A stretch of DNA of 64,000 nucleotides from Romanomermis culicivorax (GCA_963922205.1 CAWUHX010000008.1:343282-407281), one strand, 5' to 3'. Counted from the first letter of the stretch, positions 50,665-63,317 are shown. A program made the numbers and translations. Notes: generated by a model from the letters alone, not told the origin.

Positions 50665-50790
50665 ATGGTAGATCATTACATCAACCCTACATGTGCTGAA
50701 CAGCGAAATTATCTGCAATTTAGAAAATTCGCTAATGAAGCAAACAAAAAAATTATTTATGAAATTTATACTCGATATGGGAAGCGGAAT
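50665..50790 (+). other. Candidate upstream exon of GPCR copy E
   Basis: It starts after TTTTTTGATCAG, a good acceptor, with ATG and VDHYINPTCAEQRNYLQFR. It ends before GTGGCA at the same place as in B and F. It is open for 42 codons and would join in phase to the frame before the GPCR exon across a 50-base intron ending ACAACATAG. Function not recognised. Confidence 0.35.
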
Positions 50791-50859
50791 GTGGCATTTA
50801 GAAAACTTTTTTCTTTCACGCTTACAACATAGTTATTAGTAAACTGGCACTCGGGTTCA

Positions 50860-52680
50860 GTGTTGTGTATGATTTTGATTCAAAGTATGTGGCACGTAAA
50901 CGAGCAAATAGAAATCTCCTATGATTTAATCTATCGCTCACTTTTATGGGTCATCTCTTTTTCGGGAATCTTTGCCTCTGGGTATCGACTGTGGAAAATT
51001 CTCACTCATCGACCGAATAAGCGCAGAAGTCAAAAAATGTTCCCAATTTCACTTATTCTTTCCAACTTGTCGCTCTGTCACGTCAATGTGACCGATTTTA
51101 TGGCGTTCTTGTTTCCCATCAAATTACTCACTACATTACTCACGAATTTGGAAAAATCGTCCATATTTTTGGCTGCTTATCTAAAAGTTTTCATAGCGTA
51201 CGACAAAATCGAGCACGTGAAATCAATTCGTATTCCGCCCTTTCGTTTGAAAACGACCTTGTTGATGGTTTTGGTCGTTGTCTCGGGTTCCGTGATCATG
51301 CTTATCGTCCAGCTATTGATAGAACAAGTAAAATATCAGTAGAGATATCTAATGTTATGATGAATTCTGAACCATGCTGACTCTAGAACAAAAATCACCT
51401 GTGTAACAACACTCTTCCCTATATTTCCGGATTATCAGCTCTTTTAGCCCTTGGGACAGTAGTACTAATGACTGCCCGGCTATTCCAGGGATCTAGTAAA
51501 TCCATAGTGTAGTCATCAAGACGAAAAAAGCATCAAAAATGTAATGGTAGAAGTTCGTTCCCTCCGTGGTCCGTGAAGTGGTCGAAAAGAACTTTGGTAA
51601 AATATGAATCACATTTTTTCTTGGAAACTATTGGATATAAAGCGGAAAAGAAATTCGTGGAGAATAATGATAGAATGTTTCAATAGAAACAGTGTCAAGG
51701 GTTAGTTGAGCATGCTCACTGTAGATAAACCTCCCATAGGATAGTAGATATAAGGTCGTGAATATCTTTATTCAAAAATATATTTATCTTATTGGTATAA
51801 GTAGACCTTAAACAGCAGATGTTTCTCATGCAATTATATCTGAATTAATCTTATTTACTACTGCTTAGAAAACTGATCGACTACAGTAAATCTTTAGTAC
51901 TCTATGACATGAACTATACCATAATTGAAAAAACTTGGTGGGTTATGTTTTTTGGACTGCCTTCAAGCTCAAGCAGAAAAATATACATGAAATTCCTTAT
52001 TCTTGAGGTATTATAGTTAGTAATGGTTTCAAAGCATGATTTCAAAGCACGACATCGGTCCGATAATGTATAAAACTTATAGATTTCTCCTGAGGTCTTC
52101 AAAATGCTTGTCTATGAAATGATTTGATGAAGCAAAGTTACCGACGCTGTTCAGCCTTCTATACATTTCATTGTCAGTCCATGAACATACCCTGCAGAAA
52201 AGGATCAATTCCAATTGATGCTAGATAATTTGGTGAATTCTTTCCCTGAACCTAGTTTTTCAGTCATGATTTGATCATTCGTTTAAATAACGGAAAATAT
52301 GAACTTACTTGTAGCTGCGTTACAACTACATGATGACGTGGATGATGGTCACGGGGTCAATTATCAGCTACTGGATACCGTTGATTTTTACATCGATGTT
52401 CTACACCATCCTAACAATTAGAATCATCAAGTCAATTAAAAAGATGAAAAATGAACCGGTATCAGTGTTTTGCAACAAACGGATCAAGCGACGCCAGGGA
52501 TATTTGCTAAAGTTTTTTCTGTTCTGGCTTTCTTCAGCTATATTTCGGGCTCCATCGAATTGCTTAGAGTTGTTACCAGTTGCCCCGAATAGAGAAAGAG
52601 ATCTGATTATAGCACGCGGATTCGGCATGTTATGTGTATTATTCGATGCGTACATATTTCGATGCTCTTCGAATAATTGA
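50860..52680 (+). CDS. GPCR copy E, rhodopsin-like 7TM receptor, intact
   Basis: Exon 1 (50860-51327) encodes TM1 (LLWVISFSGIFASGY), TM2 (FPISLILSNLSLCHVNVTD), TM3 ending AYDKI, and TM4, with the common donor. A 1-kb intron without satellite follows. Exon 2 (52315-52680) starts after TTACTTGTAG with LRYNYMMTW. It has TM5 (SIISYWIPLIFTSMFYTILT), a basic third loop, TM6 (FLFWLSSAIFRAP) and TM7 ending FDAYIFRCSSN. The spliced frame is 834 bases, 277 aa, phase 0. DRY is YDK and NPxxY is FDAYIF, so it is a divergent member of the rhodopsin class. It is the best-preserved copy of its subtype. A chemosensory or peptide-receptor role is possible but not shown. Confidence 0.7.
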
Positions 52681-53139
52681 TACGTCTTTTGTGTCATTAA
52701 TCTTGCACGTCAGCAATAAAAACTCATATGTTGTATGTTGACCAGAAGATTAGTAATCATGTAGTGGACGCATCAGATAGCTGATGAAAGTTTGCACAGA
52801 AGGAAAAAGTTGTCTTTGTTTTGAGTTATCATAACTTGTCTTTACAGTAGCTGAATTTCGACTCAAGTTCGCAGTTTTCTGGATTATCGAGGTATAAGTA
52901 GCCAAAAAGAAAAGATTTTCAGCCTAAAATTGAATTTACAAAAGTTGATGTGTAGTCAACTTTATCAGTGTTTTGTTTAGAGTATATCAAACAAAATGAA
53001 CTTGTGGAAACCGGCTAACTCTTTAATAAATGAAAATGGGTTAATCTGAACATCATTCCGACATACATTTAATTAATTCCGATTTGCAAAACTTGTAACA
53101 AGTGGAGTACAAACTTACAGTATGAAAAAAGCTAAAAAG

Positions 53140-56100
53140 TACTGTTAGGGAAGCTTTTTCACTTGCTAAGTACTGTAGTCAGTATACAAATCAAGTACTT
53201 CAGGGTTATCGAAAGTGGAAAGATCATGAAAGTGAACATGAAAGTGATCGTGAAAGTGAAACAGCCTGCCACACTAGAAGCCCATCAAAAGTTGAAGTTC
53301 AGTTGAATTATTACAGATTTCTTTGTTGATGTCCTACAGAGTCACTTTTACTCAAACTTGATTCCAGGTGTTTCTTCGAATTTTATGTTGTTAATGCATA
53401 GTAGGGTGATTTGTTCTAACCAGCTTAATATAAACTCATTACTGTGACGCAATTGTGCCTTTTATGAGGAGGGGCTGCATTTTTCGTGCCTCGTTTCTTC
53501 TTTTAATCCCGTGTGAAAAATCTCCTGGTAAACATGAAGAATAATTACCTTTTTTTAAAGTTTCACTTCAAAAAATCGCTTCACATGAAACAAAGTCTAT
53601 AATTTGAAAATAAAAATGGTAAGTGAAAACGTGGGCACGTAATGTGTACGAGATCACATGTAAGCTTGAATTTCCAAAGAAAATTGTCTCATAACTAATT
53701 TTCTTGGATTGGGTCCAGAAACGACTTCCTTAACGTCTATAATTTCAGGAATAATGGAATAAACTCATTTCCCCTTTCTACGGTACACTCATGGAGGCCC
53801 CTAGCATTTGTTGAAGAGCTAAAATATGCGGGTCAGGTATAAAAAAAGAAGGTGTATTCCAGTTAAGAAATTCGTTTTTTGGCTGACAATAGTGGGCTAA
53901 AATCTATGATACCGTAATCAGAAAAACTTAGAGCTGCAATTGTGAACGTCGATTTTGTTCCATTTGGAGCAAATACCGAAGGAAAAGAAATCTTGAGACC
54001 CAAAGTAGGACATAGGAATAATAGAGAACTCGAGAAAAAGACGTTTAGACAAAAAAAAGAAGCAATAAAGAGAAAAATCACAAAACTCCAGAAAACAAAC
54101 AATTCTGGGAAAAACAAAAATAGATTTCTTCAACACGGTTTGAAACGGTTCATACTGTGAAAAAGTGTTTTTAGAGTAGCTTAGTCATGGTTTAGAAAAA
54201 TTTGTGGACTTGAAAAAACTGTGATACTAACTTTTCCATTTGCGTTCGAACTTTATATCATTGAAGCTTCAAGATTCACAGAATATAAAACATGGTAAAA
54301 TAGTCCAAAAATATGTTTCAAGATGTTGTGTGGAGAAATTCTACGTCAACTTTGAGAAGTTATAGATTCGAAATTATACAGTTTTTGAGTCAGTACAATG
54401 TCATTTCAAGTCTTTTTTTGTTGAAAATCAATTTTCTACAGGCAGAACGGAACATGGGCCGATGCTTGAATAAAATAAAATTGAAATGGTAGATGATGAT
54501 AAGTTTGAAATAATTTGCATTTCAACTCTGGATCACTTTTCTTCACATTTTTTATCAAAGTTTCATGATTCTACAGTCACAAAAAGTCTTTAAATTTTTT
54601 GTTTCCATGCTGAATTTTGTACTCTCGAAGCTTGCGGAAAAAATTCCTCAAAAAAATGCAGTCAAATTTAGTCTTCTGCATGATTTTCCGTCGTGCATAA
54701 ATGTATGTAAGAGGACCTACTATCTGAATTTTGTTTTCTGATTAATCCCGATTTTTGATTACTTATTCTCGATATCCGGTAAGGAATAAAACAATTTGAA
54801 AAGGAAGAAAAAAAAATTATACTTTGTTCTTTCAACATTCACACTTCTGATGAATAAAAAGCTTGAAGAAAAATCACATGACGTAACAATCAAAGTGTAG
54901 ATCGAGAAATATGAATGGATGACCAAATTTATGAAAACATGAACATAAATAATTAAGAGAAAAAATGAAGAGAAAAAATTAAATTAAAGAAATGTATGTT
55001 CGTACTTACTATATGCATTGTTGGTATTTGTCCGTACAAGAGTTTTCTCAATTCATCGTTTAAAAAAAGTAATTGACTCTACGTTCTGCCCACACAGATT
55101 TCTACTTCGCAAATTGTTGAAAGGTGAGCATAAATTTTTAATTAGCTTAACTATACTGTACAATTACCTGTATCTGAATAATTGATATTTACAGCTCCAT
55201 GTTCAGTGATAAAATACTTGTCAGCTCAGTGTCCTACCTGTATTAAGCTTTTTTATTCGAATGGATTCACCGAGGAATTTCTATTTTTTTGATCAAATAA
55301 CAGATCATTACATCAATCCTAGATGTGCTAAACAGCGAAGTAACCTGCAATTTAGAAAATTCGCTAATGATGCGAACAAAAAAATTATTTATGAAATTGA
55401 TATTCGACAAAGGAAGCAGAATGTGTCATTCAGTATACTCAAAAATTGACGTCTTTTCTTTAATGCTTACAACATAGTTATTAGCAAACTAGCAATCCTG
55501 TTTAATGTTGTGTATGACTTGGATTCGAAGTATGCAGCTCGAACACAAGCAAATGGAAGTCTCCTATGATTTGATCTATCGCTCATCGTTGTGGGTCATC
55601 TCTTTTTTGGGAATCCTGGCCACGGGCTACCGAACGTGGAAAATTTTCACACATCAGCAGAATAGAGACAAAAGTCAAAAAATATTTCTAATTTCACTGA
55701 CCATTTCTAACTTATTGCTGTGTCACGTCAATCTTGGCGATGTTATGGCATTTGTGTTCCCTATCAAATTACTCACTACATTACTCACGAATTTGGAAAA
55801 ATCGTCCATATTTTTGGCTGCTTATCTAAAGGTTTTGATAGCGTATGACAAAGTCAAGCATGTGAAATCGCTTCGTGTTCCGCCATTCCGTTTAAAAACG
55901 ACCTTGTTGACGGTTTCGGGCGCTGTTTCTTGTTCCGTGATGATGCTTATCGTCAACCTATTGATAGAACAAGTAAAATACCAGAAGAAATTTTTTAATC
56001 TTAGATTTTTGAACCATACTGACTATAGAGGTAAAATCACTCTTGTAGCAACTTTTCTTAACTATCCAAATCATAATCTTTTTTCGCCCTTGGAGCAGTT

Positions 56101-57100
56101 GCGCAATGACTGCTTAACTACCCAATCAACTCATCAAACAAGTTAAGTGGTCGAAAAACGACTGGTAGACAAAATCAAATATTTATGGAAAAACGCCATT
56201 TCTCTGTAAAGAGCTGTTATTCAAACAATTACCAAAATTAGCACACTTATCAAAATGACTCCAACCTGGATTTTTATGACGGAAATCTTTGCCTGAAAAT
56301 TTGTTGAGGCTTAATTGAGCATGCTCATAAATTTTCGGTGCTATCACAAGGCGAAGCATCTAGATAAACCCTCCATAGGATAGTGGATAGGGCCAAATGA
56401 GACACATGGCCGTGAACATCTTCATGCAAAAACATATTGGTCTGTTCTGGATATAAAAAGGTATTACACAGTAAATAATCGACATCTGATAGTATCAGAA
56501 TAAATCTATCCACTTCTCTTCGAAAAACTGATTGATTACAGTAAATCGTTGATAAAGTATGACATCAACCATGGCAGATTCTAAAAAAGTTTGTTGGTTA
56601 TATTTTTTGGACTATCTTCAATCTCAATCAAAATACATGAAATACCTCATTCGTGAAGTATTCTAGTTAGAAGCATGAACTGATTAAAATTATTTCAAAT
56701 TTTGGTTTCAAAGCATGACATAGACAATGTTCAGTAAATGTATGAAAACACAATGACCAAAATTATTATAGTTAATTGGACCACATTGACAACGACTTTT
56801 ATGATATACTAGATATTGGGGCTCGCAAGGCTCTCACTTTCAAAGAGTTATAACATCTCATCTTATAACATATCTCATGCTATAACATATCCGGCGTTAT
56901 AAAATATCTCATGTTATAATATATCCCACGTTATAACATATACAATGTTATAACATATCCCATGTTTCAACATACCATATGTTTTATCATATCTCATTTT
57001 ATAACACATTCCATGCTATTACATTTCGCATGTTATAACATATCCTTTTTTGTAGCATATATCATGTTATATCATATACTATATTATAAAAACACGATGT
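53140..57100 (+). repeat. Direct segmental duplication, right copy (paired with 2020-5800)
   Basis: See 2020-5800. This copy runs on through the satellite into exon 2 of GPCR F, so it shows what copy B lost. Confidence 0.85.
55261..55422 (+). other. Candidate upstream exon of GPCR copy F
   Basis: Identical in its reading to the exon at 4140-4301 before copy B, as both belong to the direct duplication. Open and in phase with the frame of the next exon. Confidence 0.35.
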
Positions 57101-57598
57101 TATGACATACCCTGTGTGATAACACTCGCAAAGTTACAACATACTCCGTGTTATACCATACTGTATGCTAAAAAGGTGCCCTATATTTTAACATCGTATA
57201 TTTTATAACATAGTAATGTTATAACATGATATATGTATAACAACTACGTGGTGACATGGAAGATGGCCATGGGATCAATTATCAGTTATTGGATACCGTT
57301 CGTTTTTACATCAATATTCTACACAATCAGTATAATTAGAATCTGCAAGTCAATCAAGCAGGTGAAAAATGAACCGGTATCAGTGTTTCGCGACAAACGG
57401 ATCAAGCGGCGCCAGAATCATTTGTGGAAGTTTTTTCTGCTATGGCTTTCGACAGCATTATTTTGGGCGCCATCTTTTTGCTTAGAGTTGTTTCCAATTG
57501 CTCCGAATAGAGAAAGAGATCTGATTATAGCACGCAGATTCGGCATGTTATCTGTTTTATTCGATGCGTACGTATTTCGATGCCCTTCGAATAATTGA
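55505..57598 (+). pseudogene. GPCR copy F, both exons present but exon 2 acceptor lost
   Basis: Exon 1 (55505-55972) encodes TM1-TM4 of the B/C/F subtype. Exon 2 (coding part 57233-57598) encodes TM5 (SIISYWIPFVFTSIFYTISI), the basic loop, TM6 (FLLWLSTALFWAPSF) and TM7 ending FDAYVFRCPSN. In copy C the acceptor CATTATAG and the codons GTG TGT TAC precede AACTACGTGG. Here satellite sequence (AACATGATATATGTATAAC) sits directly against AACTACGTGG, with no in-phase AG acceptor and a TGA upstream in frame. The gene is therefore inferred to be splice-defective, unless a remote acceptor is used. Both exons are otherwise open, so the loss looks recent. Confidence 0.6.
56845..57235. repeat. Palindromic AT satellite, array 3 (intron of GPCR F)
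   Basis: About 28 ATGTTATAACAT-type units. The right end abuts the coding part of exon 2. Confidence 0.9.
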
Positions 57599-57599
57599 C

Positions 57600-58735
57600 C
57601 CATATCTGATTTTGCCATCTATGTTGCACATTCGCAATAAAAACTCATTTTTGTTGTGTTGAACAAAAAAATCGTATATTATATCGTGGTGTTTTCATTT
57701 TTTTATATCAGAATTGCCCACAGGAAAAAAGTTGTGTTCGTTTTAAGTTATCAAAATTTCAAATTATCAAAAGTTAGTTTTCTTGATTATTGAATTTTTA
57801 AGGCATTGGAAAATTGTTTGTGAAAATTAATTGTATGTAAACTTGTCTAAATCTCTATTCTCAAATCTGACGTATGGAGAACAGAAAACAGTATGATTTC
57901 CATCCTCAAATTGCCGATTTTCGAATCATTTTCAAGCAACTTTTCAAGACACTGAACTCACAAAAGCCAACCTCGCGTGGGTCATAGTTACTGTATTAGA
58001 ATACTTTGTTTGATCATCTTCTGACACTGAGTCTGTCTTCAACTCTGTCAATTTTCTCTTCACAGCTTATTTATCATGAAAAATTTTCTCTTCAATAATG
58101 TTTAATAAATGACAATGGATTGATTTGAACAACCCTTCACATAGGATTAAAAAATTCCAATTTTCAAAATATCCTACAACTGGGGCACAAACCTACAGTA
58201 TGAAATAGTCTAAAGATACGTAATACATATTAGATAATGTTCTTATTTTGTTGAGTACTATTGTCGGTATACAAATCATGTACTTCTGAGGTATCGAAAA
58301 TGGAAGAAGTCATGTGATTGAAATTCATTAGAAATTAAAGATTTTTGAAACCCTAGCTTGATTAAAGATATTCGATCGCCGGACAGGCTCATCGTATAAA
58401 ATTAGTTAATTATACTTCATTCATTTTAGAATGATTGATTCAATGGTCCCACGAAAGTAAGTTCAATTTGAAGACACTCAGTAGGCTTAGTACTGTAATC
58501 GATGAAAGAAAATTTCCATCAGTGAGCGACAAACAGAACAGCTAAAAACGGCTGAAAATAAACTATTTAAGTGGTAAAAGTTTCTCGATATCGAAAACAT
58601 TAAAACATACGTACACGAAAACATCAACAATACACACAAAAAACAAAGAAAAAAATACATACAAAGCAACATATAAGATTTAAAAAAAGGACAATTTCCA
58701 TCGCTCGTGAATCGCCCAGCTTATTTGTGAATTCC
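57600..58735. other. 3' flank of GPCR F
   Basis: Reverse complement of the 3' flank of copy C (25.7-27.05 kb). No gene recognised. Confidence 0.5.
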
Positions 58736-59035
58736 TTCTTTTGGGAATTTACTCAGTTGGGAATTCGCTGGATTGGGAATTGCTGACATGGGAATCGCTC
58801 ATTTGGGAATTCGCTCACTTGGGAAAACCTCCTCTGTACATCCAGGTGAAAAGCTTCGAACGTACTTTCTATATCCCTCTGTATCGCCTTGCACGTTATA
58901 TTAATTCGGATTGTAGACTATGCTTTCTACACCCCCTCCCCCATATCACCCTGCACGTTATATAAATCAAATTATGTTACATAATCACTATACATTTTAC
59001 ACCCCCCCTGTATCACCCTGCACAGTTCGGGTGGT
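58735..59035. repeat. GAATTCGCTCA minisatellite and a 70-80-bp CCCTGTATCACCCTGCAC repeat
   Basis: 58735-58840 is the inverse of the array at 25550-25690. 58860-59035 has three units with CTTTCTA or ATTTTACA, a C-run, ATCACCCTGCAC and GTTATAT. Confidence 0.65.
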
Positions 59036-59318
59036 ATACTTTGATGTCTATATGTCTTGTCCATGGGTATCTTTTTTTTACCCCCTGTATGGGCTCGTAT
59101 AGCAACTGAACACCAGTAGAGGAAACACAAAAAGTTGCGTCGAACATACTTAATACCTTCATGTCTGTACCTTTGCAGTGGTGAACATCTACTTTTCGAA
59201 GTAGAATCAGCATGAAACCAAATCCTTTCAATCAGTCCAGCAAACGCACAGTCAAAATTTTATAGCTTCTACAATGATCATCAAAACTAGTCGATTTTTC
59301 CATGACTCAAACGTGCAA

Positions 59319-60192
59319 CTAAAAAACGATATAAATTTTCCAAAATTGATATAAAGAGAAAAAATATATTATAAATAGTGGAAATAGAGCTGCACCCAAA
59401 ATGTCCAGGGGAAAATATTGCACGAAATTCATATCTATTAAAGCGGGTTCCAAATTTCCTAGGCCACCATTTTCAGTTATGTATTCGATCCATTGACGTA
59501 CAAGTTCGGATTGTTTGCCCCGTTTTTTACGGATCAAGATAGAAGTTTGGCGTTTTGGGAATGGCTGGAAAGAAAATATTCAGATTACAAAACTTTTTGG
59601 TACTTTCATAATGTAAATATTAACTGTTAGAAATTTAATTTGAAAACAAAAGTTAACTCATCCACAAAAAAGCCTTTTTCATTCAATTTTTCACCTTGGG
59701 TTTTTCAAAATTATTTTCCAGCGCTTCGGACCACTTTTCGATGCTCAGTACCGTTTTTTGCACGATCAATGCAACACCACGTCGTTTGACTCGCTTTGAA
59801 TAGCTGAACTGGTCAGCAAACAGTGAAATTGTGACCAAAAACACGCCATATGTGCAAGCCTCCAGAATGCTGTTAAACCCGGCGTGTGTGAGGAATGCTT
59901 TAAAGTTGGAATGACCTGAATTGGACCCGGAAATTTTTGGAAATTTTGGCAAAGTCAAGTTTTGCGGAAATTATATTGGAAACCGTTAGATTTGAAAATT
60001 TCATGGCAGCAAAAATCAAAAAATGACTCCAAATTGAAAGCATTTCGCTACAAACTTACCGAAAAGGTCAACTTGCGGCAGCCCTTTGAATACGATAATG
60101 TTCCGAGGTATTTCGAACATCGACAAATCGCCATTAAATTCCCAAATGAATTTATAATCCGGAAATTTTTCAAACGTTTTTATGAAAATTTT
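59319..60192 (-). CDS. UDP-glucuronosyltransferase, 3' exons only
   Basis: Three exons on the minus strand. 60192-60060 reads FEKFPDYKFIWEF and NIIVFKGLPQVDLF, then GTAAGT. 59915-59695 starts after CAATTCAG with HSNFKAFLTHAGFNSILEAC and LVTISLFADQFSYSKRV, the sugar-nucleotide binding signature (usual GVP is GVF). 59564-59319 starts after TTTCCAG, reads LVRQWIEYI and NFVQYFPLDI, and ends with a single membrane helix and a short basic/aromatic tail. All junctions are in phase. The enzyme class sits in the ER membrane and transfers glucose or glucuronic acid to lipophilic compounds. The amino-terminal half is absent: upstream (60.2-61.2 kb) is minisatellite, so it is a fragment or has a long intron leaving the window. 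Confidence 0.75.
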
Positions 60193-60509
60193 CTGCATTA
60201 AAAAAACGTTTGTAATTAATTATGTATACCAATTCTAAAATGCTTTGTGAAGCTTATTCATGAAACTTTTAAGAAGATTTCCGATTTTAAGAATTTAGCG
60301 ATTTGTGACCATTTGGAAAACAACAAATATATCTCTTAGGATTTTGTTTTTGTTTTTGGATATTAGAACCCTTTTCAATTTAAGAATTGTTTGAAATTGA
60401 AGTAATTTTTCAATAAAATCTAGAACTCAATTTATAATGTCGATAACATCTTAATCAGTATTTTGAAATACTGCATGCCCAACATTAGTAAGCCACATAA
60501 TCCTAAGTT

Positions 60510-61160
60510 GGCAATGATTAAGCATAGGACTGCACTGCAGTGTTCAAATATAAGGCAAGAGATGTCCTCAACTATGGAATACCATACCACGAGGATGGAG
60601 AGCTAGTCAGCAATATTTAGTCATAGACGTGAGTCGTAATATCTAACCACAGGACTGCGTCCCAAGACTTGGATATGGGTCAGGGTTACAAAGGTTGAGC
60701 ATAGGACCAGGTTGCAATGGCTAACAGTCGGGCTGAATGTCAAAGGTATAGCAGATAAGGCTAGGCTTCAATGGTTTAGCATATGGTGGAATCACAATGG
60801 TTAAACATAGGTCTGCGTCGGAGCGGTTAAGCATGCGACAAGGGCTCTTCTCGATTATGGTATACCATACCATGGAAGGGAGCACTGGTCAGCAACGATT
60901 GAGCATAGGCGTATGTCAAAATGATTAAGCATAGGGCTTGGTCGCGATAGTTGAACATAGGTCAGTGTTACAATGGTTTGGCGTAGGACTGGGTCTCAAG
61001 GGTTAAGCATAGGGTTAAGCCTGAATGGGTAAGTATGTGCAAAAGTGGATCTTAACTATGCTGTTAAAAGACAAGGAGGAATATGACGGGCGATGGTTGG
61101 TTATAGTCAGGGATTTTGATTGTCAAGGATAGGACTAGCTTGTAGTGATTAAACATAAGA
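60510..61160. repeat. About 29-bp GGTTAAGCATAGGACTGG minisatellite
   Basis: About 20 degenerate units on the theme AATGGTTAAGCATAGGACTG then GGTCACA. The phrase ATTAAGCATAGGG also occurs once at about 16915, beside the other GGGGGCGAATTG array. Confidence 0.75.
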
Positions 61161-61444
61161 ACATTGTTTCCTCTACTTCAGTGTCCGCATGGAAGTCTGG
61201 AATGCAGGGATCAAGCGTTTGAGTATAAGTCCTCCCGATGTCCGGCCCAAATTAACCCAAATCTGGCCTCCACCGATCCTGACTATGCTGCGCCTATCCT
61301 AACTGTGCAAAGTCATTTGACAACTGGATGGCCTGCATCTAACCCAATGGCTTGTGCCGATGTTCTCAATAAAACCATTCCGAACTCTCTTTAGACACCA
61401 TAGATGAGAACAACTATTGTCCTATGCTTAGTGATAGTAAAGTT

Positions 61445-61572
61445 TTGCTAAATTATTTTGCACCAGTAATTCGCCCCCAGCAATTCGTCCCCCACAGTTC
61501 GCCCCTGGACAACTCGCCCTCAACACGATTCGGCCCTGGTCAATTCGCCCCCAATAATTCGCCCCTGGTATT
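61445..61572. repeat. GGGGGCGAATTG minisatellite, locus 2
   Basis: About seven units such as CAATTCGCCCCCAATAATTC. Same family as 16978-17112. Confidence 0.8.
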
Positions 61573-62336
61573 ATACGTACCTAGGTGATTGAAAAGGAAC
61601 TCCATGACATGTTATATAATATATCTCCAGACATTTCCCCTATTAGGTAACCATATTTTATGTGCAGCATGAAGAGGAGATGAAAAGATGATTTTTCACT
61701 TCGCGTTGTCTCCTACGTTTTCCGTTTCACTCCTTTTTACAATGTTTTTTTCCTTTTTTTTCTGGTTGTATACATATATTATTTTTCCAGCTTCATTTCT
61801 TGTAACTCTTTATCAGGATCTGCGGAGAGAAATTAATATTATGACAAAGTATCATCTACGTGTGACTCTATCCTGTTCTACACTATCTTTTTGTGACAAC
61901 TTTGGGGTGTACCGAAAACAAAAAAGAATAAAAATAGAAAAAACAGAAGAGAAATATAGAGGAAAAAATAAGAAAAGGAGAATGAGTAAAAAGTAATCAA
62001 AAAAATATAGAAGAAGAAACTAGACAAGAAAGATGAAAGACGAAAAAGAGGAATACAAGAAAGAAAATTAAACGAAAAAAGGAACAAAAAAACAGAAAAA
62101 ACAAATGCAGATCCAAGAACATTAATGACTCGCAATTTTGCTTATGAAATCTGTGTTACTCGTTAGAATTTTGTGTAAATTCTCCCGGGTATTCATGCCA
62201 TCAGACTAAAATTTGGCATGGTCTCTGGGGATTAGGACACTATCATTACAAACGTAAACAAATTTTGTTGAATTGGAAGCCACACATTTTGTTCCAAGTG
62301 GAAAAACAACCGGCCACTTCAAGTTTAGGGATCTGG
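61573..62336. other. No gene recognised
   Basis: Contains a pyrimidine-rich part (61685-61790) and a purine-rich part (61915-62105) on the plus strand. Frames there are composition-driven. Confidence 0.5.
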
Positions 62337-62789
62337 TGCTCAAACGCCTGTTTTGCTGACTGTAAGTGAAAAAGACTTATACTAACTTAGTACTAACCAC
62401 ACAAGTAAAAAAATCGTATATTCAAAGAAAATAAAAAAAGATTTGTGGACCATTATTTGGAACATTGCTAGACCTTTTTCTTCTTGTATATAATACTTGC
62501 ACTCTGCATGCAGAGTTCATAAATAAACATGCTATTTCGGCTGGGAAAAATCCCTGGCTGGTATTGCTGAAAGAGGAGTAGACTAAATTCGAGGCAGTAT
62601 TAAACAGCTGAGCAAATAGCACTATCAAGTCCAGGATTGCGTCGACTTTGCTCCACTCCTAGTTTGCTCCTCGTTTGCTACACAGTTCGTATTGCCGAAG
62701 AATGAGTAATCCTGGACTAAGCACTCCTGGACTAAACTAGACGTATTTCTATTTATAGTACCCTTGCCGTGACGTGCATGGTCTGAAGT
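62337..62789 (+). mobile_element. Myb/SANT repeat, third copy, interrupted by an LTR
   Basis: It matches 5817-6275, including the outer 100 bases and both AAAGAGGAGT motifs. It stops at GTCTGAAG, where the LTR starts. The Myb/SANT exon would lie beyond the insertion and is not in the window. Confidence 0.75.
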
Positions 62790-63317
62790 TGTTATATCTT
62801 GTTTTGGTCGGGGTTTTTTAGAGAGGAGGCAGGAGTGGGATTCCAGAATTCGTCCTTAATGCACGTATTTCCAACACCCAGGCTTACCCGATTAATTACT
62901 TAACTAATGTACTTAAACCCGACAATAATTACCCACAGACTAAGAAAACTAGTTCCTTAATCTGTCTCCCAATTGAGTAAAAGGAAATAAGGAGAATTTT
63001 CTCCAATTTTATCAGACAGAAAAGAAACTTACGCATACAAATTTCAAATGGACGAGAATACAATCTACTCCCTTGTGCTGGGAAGAATGCACCAAAATGT
63101 TGGAGGCACAGGGAGGCGAGTTAGTACATGTAACATATAACAGTGCTAGTAACAATGATAACGATGGGAACCCCCAACACATGCGTGCCAACATGCGCTA
63201 CAGTAAGACGTCTCTCGATGGTCTGCCTCGCTTGCTCCACTTTGTACCTGCGTGCCTCTTTCCAAAATCGACAAAAAATGTGAGTGTACTACAAATCGGC
63301 GGAAATACACTACAACA
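62790..63317 (-). mobile_element. LTR (3') of a minus-strand retrotransposon
   Basis: 528 bases from TGTTATATC to CTACAACA, with TGTT...AACA ends. On the minus strand a polypurine tract, AAGGGGGGAGGGG (63318-63330), lies just before it. It is therefore the 3' LTR of an element reading right to left. It is inserted in the Myb/SANT repeat. Confidence 0.6.

Larger units (their letters stand above)
55180..58858 (+). repeat. Inverted segmental duplication, right copy (paired with 25520-30130)
   Basis: Reverse complement of the GPCR C block. The segment between 58400 and 58420 lacks about 230 bases of the left copy. Confidence 0.85.
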
